The notes beneath the pieces are model-generated. The model was not told where the DNA came from. It searched no databases and saw nothing but the letters and a program-made list of their open reading frames with translations. The position numbers and the translations under genes are program-made. This document shows positions 1-9,888 of a stretch of DNA of 64,000 nt, piece by piece. The stretch is taken from positions 1 to 64,000 of the forward strand of contig NZ_JACESA010000015.1 in assembly GCF_013912065.1 (NCBI RefSeq), in the 5' to 3' direction. The DNA comes from Brevundimonas sp. GTDB taxonomy: Bacteria > Pseudomonadota > Alphaproteobacteria > Caulobacterales > Caulobacteraceae. Every line of letters starts with the position of its first letter. The stretch's first letter is position 1.

Positions 1-192
1 ACGAACCTCTCCCTCCCCCGCAGGGGGAGGGAGAGGTTCGTGCGATCAGCCCTTCAGCACTTCCACCAGAGTCTTGCCCGGGCGGCCCGGCTGGGTCGCG
101 CCTGTCTGGGGAAGGAGGGTCTGGTGGGCGTCGCCTTGCCGGGCCCACCCGGCTCCGCTTCGCTTCGCCCCCCTCCCCCGTGGGGGAGGGAG
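1..192. repeat. Inverted-repeat intergenic element, family 2 (divergent copy)
   Basis: A near-perfect hairpin occupies positions 1-40, with arms of CCTCTCCCTCCCCC type. The right end, about 145-192, closely matches the right end of the element at 16865-17026: CCCACCCGGCTCCG, then a C-run and GGGGGAGGGAG. The centre is unlike that copy. I see no gene in 1-381; short reading frames here are low-complexity. It is probably a non-autonomous palindromic element or its remnant. Confidence 0.6.
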
Positions 193-221
193 AACGAAAA
201 ATGCCGGTCTCGGCTGGATTG

Positions 222-256
222 AACGCCCCCGGTTTCGGCCGGGGGCGTTTTTCTTT
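222..256 (+). terminator. Rho-independent terminator of the gene left of the window
   Basis: An 11-bp perfect stem (AACGCCCCCGG at 222-232, CCGGGGGCGTT at 239-249) with a 6-nt loop is followed by a T-rich tract on the plus strand. It implies that an upstream plus-strand gene ends before the window, and that sucA is transcribed from its own promoter between about 257 and 381. Confidence 0.85.
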
Positions 257-381
257 GCGGCTGCGACCAATTTCTCACCGAATTGCCCCGTTTCGGTCAT
301 GACCCATAAGGAAAGCGGGCCTATATGACGGGCGCACCCCTCACGGAGATGTGTCCGTCGGGGGCCAGGGATTGCGAAACG

Positions 382-3300
382 ATGGCGGACGATGCCGGTC
401 GGCTGAACCAGGTCTTTGCCGAGACCTCATTCCTCTATGGGTCGAACGCGGCCTATATCGAGGAGCTTCACGAGAAGTGGGCCAATGATCCGGGCTCGGT
501 CTCGGCGGAATGGAAAGCCTTTTTCGACCAGCTGCGCGACAACGCCGCCAGCGTGAAGGCCTCGGCCGGCGCCGGCGCCTGGGGACGTGGAACCGCCTCC
601 GAGCCCAGCGAGGCCAACGCGGTCTTCGACGGGCGCTGGCCTGCCGCGAAGCCCGATCCGAAGAAGCCGGGCGCCGCTCCGGCCGCCGCCGCTCCGGCCG
701 CGCCCGCCTCGGTTTCGGCTGACGACATCCGCGCCGCCGCCCATGATTCCATCCGCGCCCTGATGCTGATCCGCAGCTATCGCGTGCGCGGACACCTGCA
801 GGCCAATCTGGACCCGCTGGGCATCGAACAGCCGGTCGACAACCCGGAATTGACGCCGGAATTCTATGGCTTCAGTGCAGCCGACATGGACCGTCCGATC
901 TTCCTGGACGGGGTCCTGGGGCTTCAGACCGGCAGCATCCGCGAGGTCCTGGACCTGCTGAAGCGCACCTATTGCGGCACCATCGGCATCCAGTACATGC
1001 ATATCGCCGAGCCGGAGGAGAAGTCCTGGCTGCAGCAGCGGTTCGAGGGCGCCGACAAGTTCGAGCAGAACGCCTTCACCAAGGAAGGCAAGCTGGCCAT
1101 CCTGAACAAGCTGATCGAGGCCGAGGGCTTCGAACGCTTCCTGCACAAGCGTTTCCCCGGCACCAAGCGGTTCGGTCTGGACGGCGGCGAGGCCATGGTC
1201 CCGGCGCTGGAGCAGGTGATCAAGCGCGGCGGCAACCTGGGCGTCGACGAGGTCGTGCTGGGCATGGCCCACCGCGGCCGCCTGAACGTGCTCGCCGCCG
1301 TGATGGGCAAGCCGTACAAGGTCATCTTCCACGAGTTCCAGGGCGGTTCGGCCGTGCCGAGCGACATCGAGGGCTCGGGCGACGTCAAATATCATATGGG
1401 CGCCAGCTCGAACCGCGAGTTCGACGGCAACCACGTCCACCTGTCGCTGACCGCCAACCCGTCCCACCTCGAGATCGTCAATCCGGTGGTGCTGGGCAAG
1501 GCGCGCGCCAAACAGGCGTTCGACATCCGCGAGGCCAACGCCGGCAAGCCCGAGGCCGAATGGGCGCTGGACCGGTCCAAGGTCGTGCCCCTGCTGATCC
1601 ACGGCGACGCCGCCTTCGCCGGTCAGGGCGTGGTGGCCGAATGTTTCGCCCTGATGGGGCTGAAGGGCTATCGCACCGGCGGCACCCTGCATTTCGTCAT
1701 CAACAACCAGATCGGCTTCACCACCAGCCCGCGGAACTCGCGCTCGTCGCCCTATCCGTCGGACGTCGCGCTGATGGTCCAGGCGCCGATCTTCCACGTC
1801 AACGGCGACGATCCGGAAGCGGTCGTCTTCGCCGCCAAGGTGGCCACCGAATACCGCCAGAAGTTCCACAAGGACGTGGTGGTGGACATGTTCTGCTATC
1901 GCCGGTTCGGCCACAACGAAGGCGACGATCCGACCTTCACCCAGCCGCTGATGTATTCGAAGATCCGCGCCCAGCCCTCGACCCGCGAACTCTATTCGCA
2001 GCGTCTGGTCGCCGAGGGCGTGATCTCCCAGGCCGAGGTCGAGGCCGAGATCGAACGGTTCGATAAATTCCTCGACGAGCAGTTCGACGCCGGCAAGGGC
2101 TGGTCCGCCGAGAAGGCCGACTGGCTGGACGGCCAGTGGCAGGGCTTCCAGTCGCCCCAGGACGAGCTGCGCGGCGAGACGGCCGTGCCCCTGGCCAAGC
2201 TGCAGGACCTGGGACACCGTCTGACGACCATTCCGAACAGCGTCGACATGCACAAGACGCTGAAGCGGGTGATCGACGGCCGCCGCGAGGCCATCGCCAG
2301 CGGCGAGGGCCTGGACTGGGCCACGGCCGAGAGCCTGGCCTTCGCCTCCCTGCTGGACGAAGGCTTCCCGGTTCGGCTGTCGGGTCAGGATTCGGTGCGC
2401 GGCACCTTCTCGCAGCGCCATTCGGGCGTCATCGATCAGACGACCGAAGAACGGTATGTGCCGCTGAACAACCTGCGCGAAGGCCAGGCCAATTTCGAGG
2501 TGATCGACTCGGCCCTGTCGGAAGAGGCGGTGCTGGGCTTCGAGTACGGCTATTCGCTGGCCGACCCCAACACCATGGTGATGTGGGAAGCCCAGTTCGG
2601 CGACTTCGTGAACGGCGCCCAGGTGGTGATCGACCAGTTCATCAGCTCGGGCGAACGCAAATGGCTGCGGATGAGCGGCCTGACCATGCTGCTGCCGCAC
2701 GGCTATGAAGGCCAGGGACCGGAACACTCCTCGGCTCGTCTGGAGCGCTTCCTGCAGCAGTGCGCCGAAGAGAATATGCAGGTCGCCAACTGCACCACCC
2801 CGGCCAACTATTTCCACATCCTGCGTCGCCAGATGCAGCGGCCGTTCCGCAAGCCGCTGATCCTGATGACGCCCAAGTCGCTGCTGCGTCACAAGAAGGC
2901 GGTCTCGTCGATGAAGGATCTGGCGGAGGGTTCGTCCTTCCACCGCCTCCTGCACGACGACGCCCAGACCCGCCCCGACGTCGCGGGGATCAAGATCAAG
3001 CCGGACAAGGCGATCCGCCGCGTCATCCTGTGCTCGGGCAAGGTCTATTACGACCTGCTGGACGCCCGCGAGAAGAAGGCCAAGGACGGCCAGGCCGTGG
3101 ACGACGTCTACATCCTGCGCCTGGAACAGTTCTATCCGTGGCCGATCCAGTCGCTGCGCAAGGAACTGGCCCGCTTCCCGAAGGCGGAGGTGGTCTGGTG
3201 CCAGGAAGAGCCGAAGAACATGGGCGGCTGGACTTTCGTCGACGCCTGGCTGGAGCTGACGCTCGACAAGCTGGACGTCGCCTCCAAGCGCGCCCGCTAT

Positions 3301-3393
3301 GTCGGCCGTCCGGGTTCCGCCTCCACGGCGGCCGGTCTGATGAGCCGGCACCTGAAGGAACTCGAGGCCTTCACCAACGAAGCCTTCGCCTGA
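382..3393 (+). CDS. sucA: 2-oxoglutarate dehydrogenase E1 component
   Basis: Thiamine-diphosphate E1 subunit of the 2-oxoglutarate dehydrogenase complex. It decarboxylates 2-oxoglutarate and passes the succinyl group to the lipoyl arms of SucB. The 1003-residue product is full length. It opens with the E2-binding segment ([17 protein letters not shown]), has an alanine/proline linker near residues 95-115, then E1 motifs such as [11 protein letters not shown] near residue 295, GDAAFAGQG near 407 and [12 protein letters not shown] near 440. I chose ATG 382 because family homology begins there. An in-frame ATG at 325 would add 19 unrelated residues, but it has AAGGA upstream, so the start is not settled. 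sucB follows after 40 bp, probably in one operon. No lpd gene follows in this window. Confidence 0.97.
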   Translation: MADDAGRLNQVFAETSFLYGSNAAYIEELHEKWANDPGSVSAEWKAFFDQLRDNAASVKASAGAGAWGRGTASEPSEANAVFDGRWPAAKPDPKKPGAAPAAAAPAAPASVSADDIRAAAHDSIRALMLIRSYRVRGHLQANLDPLGIEQPVDNPELTPEFYGFSAADMDRPIFLDGVLGLQTGSIREVLDLLKRTYCGTIGIQYMHIAEPEEKSWLQQRFEGADKFEQNAFTKEGKLAILNKLIEAEGFERFLHKRFPGTKRFGLDGGEAMVPALEQVIKRGGNLGVDEVVLGMAHRGRLNVLAAVMGKPYKVIFHEFQGGSAVPSDIEGSGDVKYHMGASSNREFDGNHVHLSLTANPSHLEIVNPVVLGKARAKQAFDIREANAGKPEAEWALDRSKVVPLLIHGDAAFAGQGVVAECFALMGLKGYRTGGTLHFVINNQIGFTTSPRNSRSSPYPSDVALMVQAPIFHVNGDDPEAVVFAAKVATEYRQKFHKDVVVDMFCYRRFGHNEGDDPTFTQPLMYSKIRAQPSTRELYSQRLVAEGVISQAEVEAEIERFDKFLDEQFDAGKGWSAEKADWLDGQWQGFQSPQDELRGETAVPLAKLQDLGHRLTTIPNSVDMHKTLKRVIDGRREAIASGEGLDWATAESLAFASLLDEGFPVRLSGQDSVRGTFSQRHSGVIDQTTEERYVPLNNLREGQANFEVIDSALSEEAVLGFEYGYSLADPNTMVMWEAQFGDFVNGAQVVIDQFISSGERKWLRMSGLTMLLPHGYEGQGPEHSSARLERFLQQCAEENMQVANCTTPANYFHILRRQMQRPFRKPLILMTPKSLLRHKKAVSSMKDLAEGSSFHRLLHDDAQTRPDVAGIKIKPDKAIRRVILCSGKVYYDLLDAREKKAKDGQAVDDVYILRLEQFYPWPIQSLRKELARFPKAEVVWCQEEPKNMGGWTFVDAWLELTLDKLDVASKRARYVGRPGSASTAAGLMSRHLKELEAFTNEAFA

Positions 3394-3433
3394 TACACCT
3401 CCCACGATACTCCTAGAGACAGCTGGACCCGAC

Positions 3434-4939
<1,506 letters not shown>

Positions 4940-4946
4940 GACCTGG

Positions 4947-4976
4947 AAAGGCGGCGAGGCTCTCGCCGCCTTTTTC
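4947..4976 (+). terminator. Rho-independent terminator of sucA-sucB
   Basis: Stem GGCGGCGAG (4950-4958) / CTCGCCGCC (4962-4970), 3-nt loop, then five T residues. It sits 10 bp after the sucB stop codon. Confidence 0.9.
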
Positions 4977-5134
4977 ATGACTGGCGGCGCCGCAACGAAA
5001 AGCCCGAGGTCGCCTTCAGCAGGCCGGCTCGGATATCGTTGGTTGTGTCTTGTTTGCGCCGGTAGGGATATGATCGACCCGCTAGGGAGTATTCCGGTCT
5101 TACGGCCGCCGGGAAATACTGCCTTATTCTCGCC

Positions 5135-5530
5135 ATGGAGTGGGCGGCGCGCGCTATCGGGATGTTCTACGTCATGGGCGGGCTGATGCTGATGTGTCAG
5201 GCCTGGCTCAGTTGGCGGCTGCAACGCGCCCTGGCGGGGCTGGCCCCGGCCTCCGTCGGCGACCATGTTTGCGACGGGGTCATCGCTCTGGGCGGCGCCC
5301 TGGTCTTCGCTTCGGGGCTGGCTCTGGCGATGCTGAGCGGCTGGGCCGTCGCGGCCTTCCTGTCGGGATGGACGATCCAGGCCCTCTATCTGCTCTGGTC
5401 CAGCCGTTGGTCGCGAGAGGCTTTTCTGACGTGTCAGCAGGGGCGTCGTCAGTCCGTCCACGCCTTCGCCGGCTATACAGCCGCGACCGGTCTGGTGCTG
5501 TGGCTGCCGACAGCGGGCGTGTTGGGCTGA
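5135..5530 (+). CDS. Small membrane protein of unknown function
   Basis: 131 residues that I do not assign to a named family. Three or four hydrophobic stretches are visible: about 5-25 (IGMFYVMGGLMLM), 48-75 (GVIALGGALVFASGLALAM), 72-88 and 112-128. This suggests a small integral inner-membrane protein. The ATG at 5135 has no clear Shine-Dalgarno sequence; a second Met at residue 10 is an alternative start. The 159 bp before it hold only the sucB terminator and an imperfect inverted repeat (AGTATT/AATACT type). Its stop abuts that of the convergent prfA at a TGATCA junction. Confidence 0.6.
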   Translation: MEWAARAIGMFYVMGGLMLMCQAWLSWRLQRALAGLAPASVGDHVCDGVIALGGALVFASGLALAMLSGWAVAAFLSGWTIQALYLLWSSRWSREAFLTCQQGRRQSVHAFAGYTAATGLVLWLPTAGVLG

Positions 5531-6598
5531 TCAGCCGAACTCGGCCTCAAGGTCCGCCAGACGGGCGGCCTGGTCCTCGGCGATCAGGGCGTTCAGCATG
5601 GGGTCGAGGTCGCCTTCCAGAATCTGCGGCAGGCTGTGCAGGGTCAGGCCGATCCGGTGATCGGTCACGCGTCCCTGGGGGAAGTTGTAGGTGCGGATCC
5701 GCTCGGAGCGGTCGCCGGAGCCGACCTGGGACTTGCGCGAGTCCGCCCGGGCCAGGTCCTTGGCCTGGCGCTGCATGTCATACAGGCGCACGCGCAGGTT
5801 CTTCATCGCCTTGTCGCGGTTCACATGCTGGGACTTCTCGGAACTGGTGGCGACGATCCCGGTCGGCAGGTGGGTGATCCGCACGGCGGAATCGGTCTTG
5901 TTGACGTGCTGGCCGCCCGAGCCCGAGGCGCGGAAGGTGTCGATGCGGATGTCCTTTTCCAGGATTTCGATCTCGACGTCCTCGACCTCGGGCAGGACGG
6001 CGACGGTCGCGGCCGAGGTGTGGATGCGGCCCCCGGCCTCGGTGGTCGGGACGCGCTGGACCCGGTGGACGCCGCTTTCGAACTTCAGCCGGCCGAACAC
6101 GCCCTCGCCGGTGACGGTGGCGATGATTTCCTTGTAGCCGCCGGCGTCGCCCTCGGTGGCGGAATCCAGCTCGATCCGCCAGCCTCGCGTCGAGGCGTAG
6201 CGCGAATACATGCGGAACAGATCGCCGGCGAACAGGGCCGCCTCGTCGCCGCCGGTGCCGGCGCGGACTTCCAGCACGGCCGAGGCGTTCTCGTCGGCGT
6301 CGCGGGGCGCCAGCAGCAAGGCCACGTCCCGCTCCAGTTCCGGCAGGCTGTCGTTCAGCGCGCGCAGTTCCTCCTGGGCCATGGCCGCCATTTCCGGGTC
6401 GGCCGTCATCGCCTCCAGATCGGCCATTTCGGCGCGGAGGCGGGCCAGGCCCTCGACCGCGTCGGCGACGGGCTTCAGCTCGGCATGCTCCTTGGACAGG
6501 CGGACGATCTCGGCGCCGTCCGTCGCCGCGCCCATCCGGGCCTCCACCTCGTGGAAACGGTCGAGCACCTGATCGAGACGGGCCTGGGGCAGACGCAA
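5531..6598 (-). CDS. prfA: Peptide chain release factor 1
   Basis: Class I release factor that reads UAA and UAG in the ribosomal A site and triggers hydrolysis of peptidyl-tRNA. The GGQ catalytic loop is clear ([18 protein letters not shown]). The stop-codon recognition tripeptide of RF1 (PxT) appears as PTT in [15 protein letters not shown]. The frame has no ATG near the expected N-terminus. TTG 6598 gives 355 residues beginning [15 protein letters not shown], close to the usual RF1 length of about 360, with AGGA about 10 bp upstream. The nearest ATG (6664) would add 22 residues without homology and has no good ribosome site. prmC/hemK, often the next gene in this family's operons, is absent here. 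Confidence 0.95.
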   Translation of the reverse strand: MRLPQARLDQVLDRFHEVEARMGAATDGAEIVRLSKEHAELKPVADAVEGLARLRAEMADLEAMTADPEMAAMAQEELRALNDSLPELERDVALLLAPRDADENASAVLEVRAGTGGDEAALFAGDLFRMYSRYASTRGWRIELDSATEGDAGGYKEIIATVTGEGVFGRLKFESGVHRVQRVPTTEAGGRIHTSAATVAVLPEVEDVEIEILEKDIRIDTFRASGSGGQHVNKTDSAVRITHLPTGIVATSSEKSQHVNRDKAMKNLRVRLYDMQRQAKDLARADSRKSQVGSGDRSERIRTYNFPQGRVTDHRIGLTLHSLPQILEGDLDPMLNALIAEDQAARLADLEAEFG

Positions 6599-6782
6599 GA
6601 GGGGAATATCCTGGAGAGCAAGAGGGGCCGTCCTTAGCGCGACGGGGGGGCGGATGTCGATCATCGCGAGAATCAAGACGCGGCGCCGGGTTTGTGATCC
6701 CCGATAACGATGGCGTCAGACGCGCTTACGAAACCGGTCCCAACCGTATAGCTGCCCGTCGAGCCGCCGTGAGAAGGACGCC

Positions 6783-7412
6783 ATGTTCGATCGCCCGCCC
6801 CCTTCCAAGCCCGCCGCCGTCGATGATGGCGCGGCCAGCGTCGAACGCCTGTGTGGCCTGTTCGACCGGCGCCTCGCCGAGACCGATGGGAACCTGTCGT
6901 CCGAAGACGCCCGGGAGTTGAAGGCCATGGCCGCCATCTATGACCTGAACACCGATCGTCCCGCCGCCGAAGTCTGGCGCGATCTGCGCGCCGTGATCAC
7001 CCGTCAGGCCCCGCAGCTGGCCGAAAACGCGGCGCCGCCGACCGAGGTCGAGGCCCTGACCCTGCTGGTGGTCGAGGACGACGCCGATGCGGCCGCCGCC
7101 CTGACCGAGCTTCTGACCGAGGCCGGCCACAGGGTGGTGGGGCCGTTCCACAGCGCGGCGGCGGCCGAGGCCGCGGCGGCCCTCCACCCCATCGACGCCG
7201 CCCTGCTGGACATCAATCTGTCGGACGGGACGTCGGGGGTCGAACTCGCCGGCGTCCTGACCAGGCGCTGGGATGTGCGGGTGATCTTCGTCTCCGGCGA
7301 CGTCACCGCAGCCGCGCGGCATGCCGACATGGCCGAGGCCCTGGTGCTGAAACCCTATACGGGGCCGCAGATCCTTGAGGCGGTGGCCAGGCTGGACGTC
7401 ACGAGGCATTGA
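6783..7412 (+). CDS. Response regulator with C-terminal receiver domain
   Basis: 209 residues. The receiver domain spans about 92-207: acidic pair Asp99/Asp100 (VVEDD), predicted phosphoacceptor Asp143 (LLDINLSDG), Ser171 (FVSGD) and Lys190 (LVLKPY). All conserved receiver positions are present, so it should be phosphorylatable. The N-terminal ~85 residues look helical and match no output domain I recognise, and nothing follows the receiver. No histidine kinase gene is nearby. AGAAGGA before ATG 6783 supports the start. The N-domain-then-receiver order recalls PhyR, but I see no sigma-like sequence. Confidence 0.85.
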   Translation: MFDRPPPSKPAAVDDGAASVERLCGLFDRRLAETDGNLSSEDARELKAMAAIYDLNTDRPAAEVWRDLRAVITRQAPQLAENAAPPTEVEALTLLVVEDDADAAAALTELLTEAGHRVVGPFHSAAAAEAAAALHPIDAALLDINLSDGTSGVELAGVLTRRWDVRVIFVSGDVTAAARHADMAEALVLKPYTGPQILEAVARLDVTRH

Positions 7413-7460
7413 GGCCCCGCGCCGTCTTGCGTCCGACGCAAGGGCGCGCCATCACGGACC

Positions 7461-7901
7461 ATGCTGTCGAACCGCTCGCGATACGCCCTGCGCGCCATGG
7501 TCCATTTAGCCGGACTTCCGGGCGGGGGGCCCGCCACCATAGGCGAGATCGCGGAAGCGGCCGCCGCGCCGCGCAAATTTCTCGAGGCCATACTGCTGGA
7601 CCTGAGACGCCAGAACCTGCTGGTCTCCAAGCGGGGGCGGACCGGCGGCTACGCCCTGGCGGCGCCGGCGGACGCCGTCAGTTTCGCCGACGTGATCCGC
7701 GCGCTGGAAGGCCCGCTGGCCTTGGCGCCCTGCGCTTCGCGCACCGCCTTCGGCCCGTGCGAGACCTGTCCGGACGTGGAGACCTGTCCGCTCCAGCCGG
7801 TGCTGCAGGACGGTCGCGACGCCCTTGCGGCCGTGTTCGAAGCGCGAACCCTGCTGCAAGCCGCAACCAGTTCTTCTCCTATTGACCCGGTAGGAAAATA
7901 A
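7461..7901 (+). CDS. Rrf2-family transcriptional regulator
   Basis: 146 residues with the Rrf2 signature: an N-terminal winged helix (LSNRSRYALRAMVHLA, then APRKFLEAILLDLRR) and a wing with GRTGGYALA. Four cysteines sit near the middle (C91, C100, C103, C109), resembling the Fe-S or thiol-sensing cysteines of IscR/NsrR-type members, with unusual spacing. The gene ends 30 bp before a TauE/SafE exporter, which suggests that it controls sulfur-related export. A 14-bp perfect palindrome lies between the two genes. The ribosome-binding site is weak. Confidence 0.88.
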   Translation: MLSNRSRYALRAMVHLAGLPGGGPATIGEIAEAAAAPRKFLEAILLDLRRQNLLVSKRGRTGGYALAAPADAVSFADVIRALEGPLALAPCASRTAFGPCETCPDVETCPLQPVLQDGRDALAAVFEARTLLQAATSSSPIDPVGK

Positions 7902-7906
7902 AACGC

Positions 7907-7920
7907 AACTTCGCGAAGTT
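7907..7920. promoter_or_regulatory. Perfect 14-bp palindrome, candidate Rrf2 operator
   Basis: AACTTCGCGAAGTT reads the same on both strands. It starts 6 bp after the rrf2 stop codon and ends 4 bp before the GGAG ribosome site of the exporter gene. A TTGACC (7882-7887) just upstream could be a -35 element. Its role as an operator is inferred from position and symmetry only. Confidence 0.45.
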
Positions 7921-7931
7921 TTGGAGCCGCC

Positions 7932-8708
7932 ATGCAAGACTTCCTCATCTTCCTGTTCGTCGGCTTTCTGGCCCAGATCGTCGATGGGGCGCTTGGCATG
8001 GCCTATGGGGTGATTTCCTCGACGGTGCTGCTGTCGTTCGGCGTGCCGCCGGCGACCGCCTCGGCCAGCGTCCATGCGGCTGAGGTCTTCACCACCGCCG
8101 CCTCGGCCGGCTCCCATACGGTCAACAAGAATGTGAACTGGAAACTGTTCGCGCCCCTGGCCCTGGGGGGTGTCGTGGGCGGTGGTCTCGGAGCCTTCGT
8201 CCTGACCAGTGTCGACGGCGACGTGGTGAAGCCGTGGATCACCACCTATCTGGCGATCATGGGCCTGGTGATCATCTGGCGCGCCACCCGCGAGACCCGC
8301 GAACGGATTTTCCCGTTGAAACTCGCCGGTCCGCTGGGCGTGGTCGGCGGCTTCTTCGACGCCATCGGCGGCGGGGGCTGGGGACCGACGGTGACCACGA
8401 CTCTGGTGGGCTCGGGACAGGATCCACGTGCGTCGATCGGGACGACCAACACCGCCGAATTCTTCGTCACCTCGGCCATTTCCGCGACCTTCCTCGCCGC
8501 ACTCCTGACCGGCCACTGGCAGCAGGCGGAGGGCTTCGCCACCCACGCCATGGCCATTCTGGGCCTGATCCTGGGCGGGCTGGTCGCCGCCCCGTTCGCC
8601 GGCGTGGTCGCGCGGATCGCACCGCGTCGGGTCCTGACCTATGGGGTGGGCGCCGTTGTGCTGCTGTCCGCAGGCTATCAGGCGCTGCGGCTGTTCAAGG
8701 TGATCTGA
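7932..8708 (+). CDS. TauE/SafE family sulfite/anion exporter
   Basis: 258-residue inner-membrane protein of the TauE/SafE family (PF01925), which moves sulfite, sulfonates or related anions. Two homologous halves are visible: the opening FLAQIVDGALGMAYGVISS and, in the second half, VVGGFFDAIGGGGWGPTVTT, the family's glycine-rich repeated motif. About seven or eight hydrophobic helices are present. The GGAG ribosome site lies just after the palindrome at 7907-7920. With the Rrf2 regulator upstream it forms a probable regulator-exporter pair. The substrate cannot be told from sequence. Confidence 0.9.
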   Translation: MQDFLIFLFVGFLAQIVDGALGMAYGVISSTVLLSFGVPPATASASVHAAEVFTTAASAGSHTVNKNVNWKLFAPLALGGVVGGGLGAFVLTSVDGDVVKPWITTYLAIMGLVIIWRATRETRERIFPLKLAGPLGVVGGFFDAIGGGGWGPTVTTTLVGSGQDPRASIGTTNTAEFFVTSAISATFLAALLTGHWQQAEGFATHAMAILGLILGGLVAAPFAGVVARIAPRRVLTYGVGAVVLLSAGYQALRLFKVI

Positions 8709-8714
8709 ACAGAA

Positions 8715-8745
8715 AACGACGGCGGGTCGAGGACCCGCCGTCGTT
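8715..8745. terminator. Stem-loop between convergent genes (bidirectional terminator)
   Basis: A 14-bp perfect stem (AACGACGGCGGGTC at 8715-8728, GACCCGCCGTCGTT at 8732-8745) with a 3-nt loop lies between the TauE/SafE gene and the convergent lipoprotein gene. There is no immediate T-run; TTTT comes 6 bp later on the plus strand. Confidence 0.7.
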
Positions 8746-8764
8746 CCAGGCTTTTCTGGTCGGT

Positions 8765-9298
8765 TCAGCGCGCGCGGGCGCGGAAACGGGTCAGGAATTC
8801 CTTGATGTTCTCGCGGATCGAGGCCTCGTTGGCCATTCTCAGACGTTCGACGCCAACAAAGGCCTGACTCATGGTCGCAGTGCCGGTCGCCGCCACCATC
8901 TCGTCGAATACGGTCTGTTCTGCGCGGGTCACCGTATAGCGGATCTGGCTCGTGACCGACATGTCCAAGCCGGCGAACGGCTGCTTCAGATCGATCAGAG
9001 AGGCGGAGACCTCCATCGGCTCGCCTTCGGCGCCCATATAGCCGGCCGACGCCAGCGAGGCTTCCAAAGCGGTCTTGAAGTCCGCGTTGGATACCTGGGA
9101 CGTCCACATTGGATTGGTGCCCTGGCCGCCGGAAACCGTGACCGTCGTCACCGAATGGTAGCCGATGTCGCCGGCGGACGCCGTCAGGCCCGGCGTGGCC
9201 GGCAGGGTCATCATGGCGGGGTTGGACGGACTGGCGCAGGCCGCGACGCCCATAAGGGCGACGACAGCGGCGGCCGCGGCGAAGCGACGGATCATCAT
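8765..9298 (-). CDS. Putative lipoprotein, function unknown
   Basis: 177 residues. The N-terminus is a lipoprotein signal: basic MMIRR, a hydrophobic run, then a LMGVAAC lipobox. The mature part contains segments such as ADFKTALEASLASAGY and IRENIKEFLTRF, suggesting a soluble periplasmic or outer-membrane-anchored protein. The start overlaps the stop of the upstream gene in an ATGA arrangement, so the two are translationally coupled and probably act together. I do not recognise the family. Confidence 0.75.
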   Translation of the reverse strand: MMIRRFAAAAAVVALMGVAACASPSNPAMMTLPATPGLTASAGDIGYHSVTTVTVSGGQGTNPMWTSQVSNADFKTALEASLASAGYMGAEGEPMEVSASLIDLKQPFAGLDMSVTSQIRYTVTRAEQTVFDEMVAATGTATMSQAFVGVERLRMANEASIRENIKEFLTRFRARAR

Positions 9299-9771
9299 TC
9301 CTCTCCGGCGGCGGCGGCGGGCGTCGTCGCTGCTGCGGGAGCCTGAGCCGCGACGGCTTCTTCGGCCGGCGTACGCAGGGTCACGATCAGCGGATTGGGT
9401 TTCAGGTCGTTCATGGCGCCCGATGTGGCGTCGATCGCTCCGCCGATCAGGCCGCCGATCAGGATGTTGCCCGCCATGGCCGTGCCGCCCGCGCCGGAGA
9501 CGCTGCTGGTGACGTCGTGCGTCTGGGCGACATAGCCGTCTTTCGAGACGGTGATGCGGAAGGCGTCCTTGCGCGGCATGCGGAAGGTGCAAGGCGTCGC
9601 CTGGCATTCGAAGCCGTTCGAGGTGGTGACTTGAGCGCCCGGAGGCGTGCTCTGGACGCTGAACTGCTGGCTGGATCCGCGGGTCACGGTGGCGCAGGCA
9701 GGCAGAGACAGCGCCACGCCGACAAGCATGAGCGCGCGCACGCCGAAGCGTGCGTGAATTGTAAAAATCAT
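9295..9771 (-). CDS. PEGA-like lipoprotein
   Basis: 158 residues. Signal peptide with a LSLPAC lipobox (mature CATVTRGSSQ). The following QFSVQSTPPGAQVTTSNGF and the later VSKDGYVAQTHDV resemble a PEGA-type beta domain, which is common in surface-anchored proteins. A glycine-rich hydrophobic stretch (AMAGNILIGGLIGGAIDATSG) looks like a glycine-zipper membrane segment, and the C-terminus is Ala/Pro-rich. ATG 9771 was chosen because GGGGAA lies 5 bp upstream and the signal peptide follows directly; the frame is open further upstream, to 9846. It is the first gene of a coupled pair. Confidence 0.78.
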   Translation of the reverse strand: MIFTIHARFGVRALMLVGVALSLPACATVTRGSSQQFSVQSTPPGAQVTTSNGFECQATPCTFRMPRKDAFRITVSKDGYVAQTHDVTSSVSGAGGTAMAGNILIGGLIGGAIDATSGAMNDLKPNPLIVTLRTPAEEAVAAQAPAAATTPAAAAGEE

Positions 9772-9888
9772 TAAATTCCCCAATGAGTTAAGCCTGCTCC
9801 CCAAGCAGGTCAAACTGGAGATTGCATCTTTGAAACAATCCGTCAATCACGGGTGCGTGAAATTCGGACGACGGACCGAAGGTCGCGA

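Noticed and set aside
46-108. Minus-strand peptide ending GKTLVEVLKG, like a succinyl-CoA ligase C-terminus
   Set aside because: Orientation is opposite to that expected for a sucD upstream of sucA, and the upstream part is repeat sequence. Probably coincidence or a tiny remnant.
8743-8765. Possible IS or phage attachment sites near the repeats
   Set aside because: No transposase, integrase or tRNA gene occurs in the window, and no direct target duplications were seen around the repeat elements.
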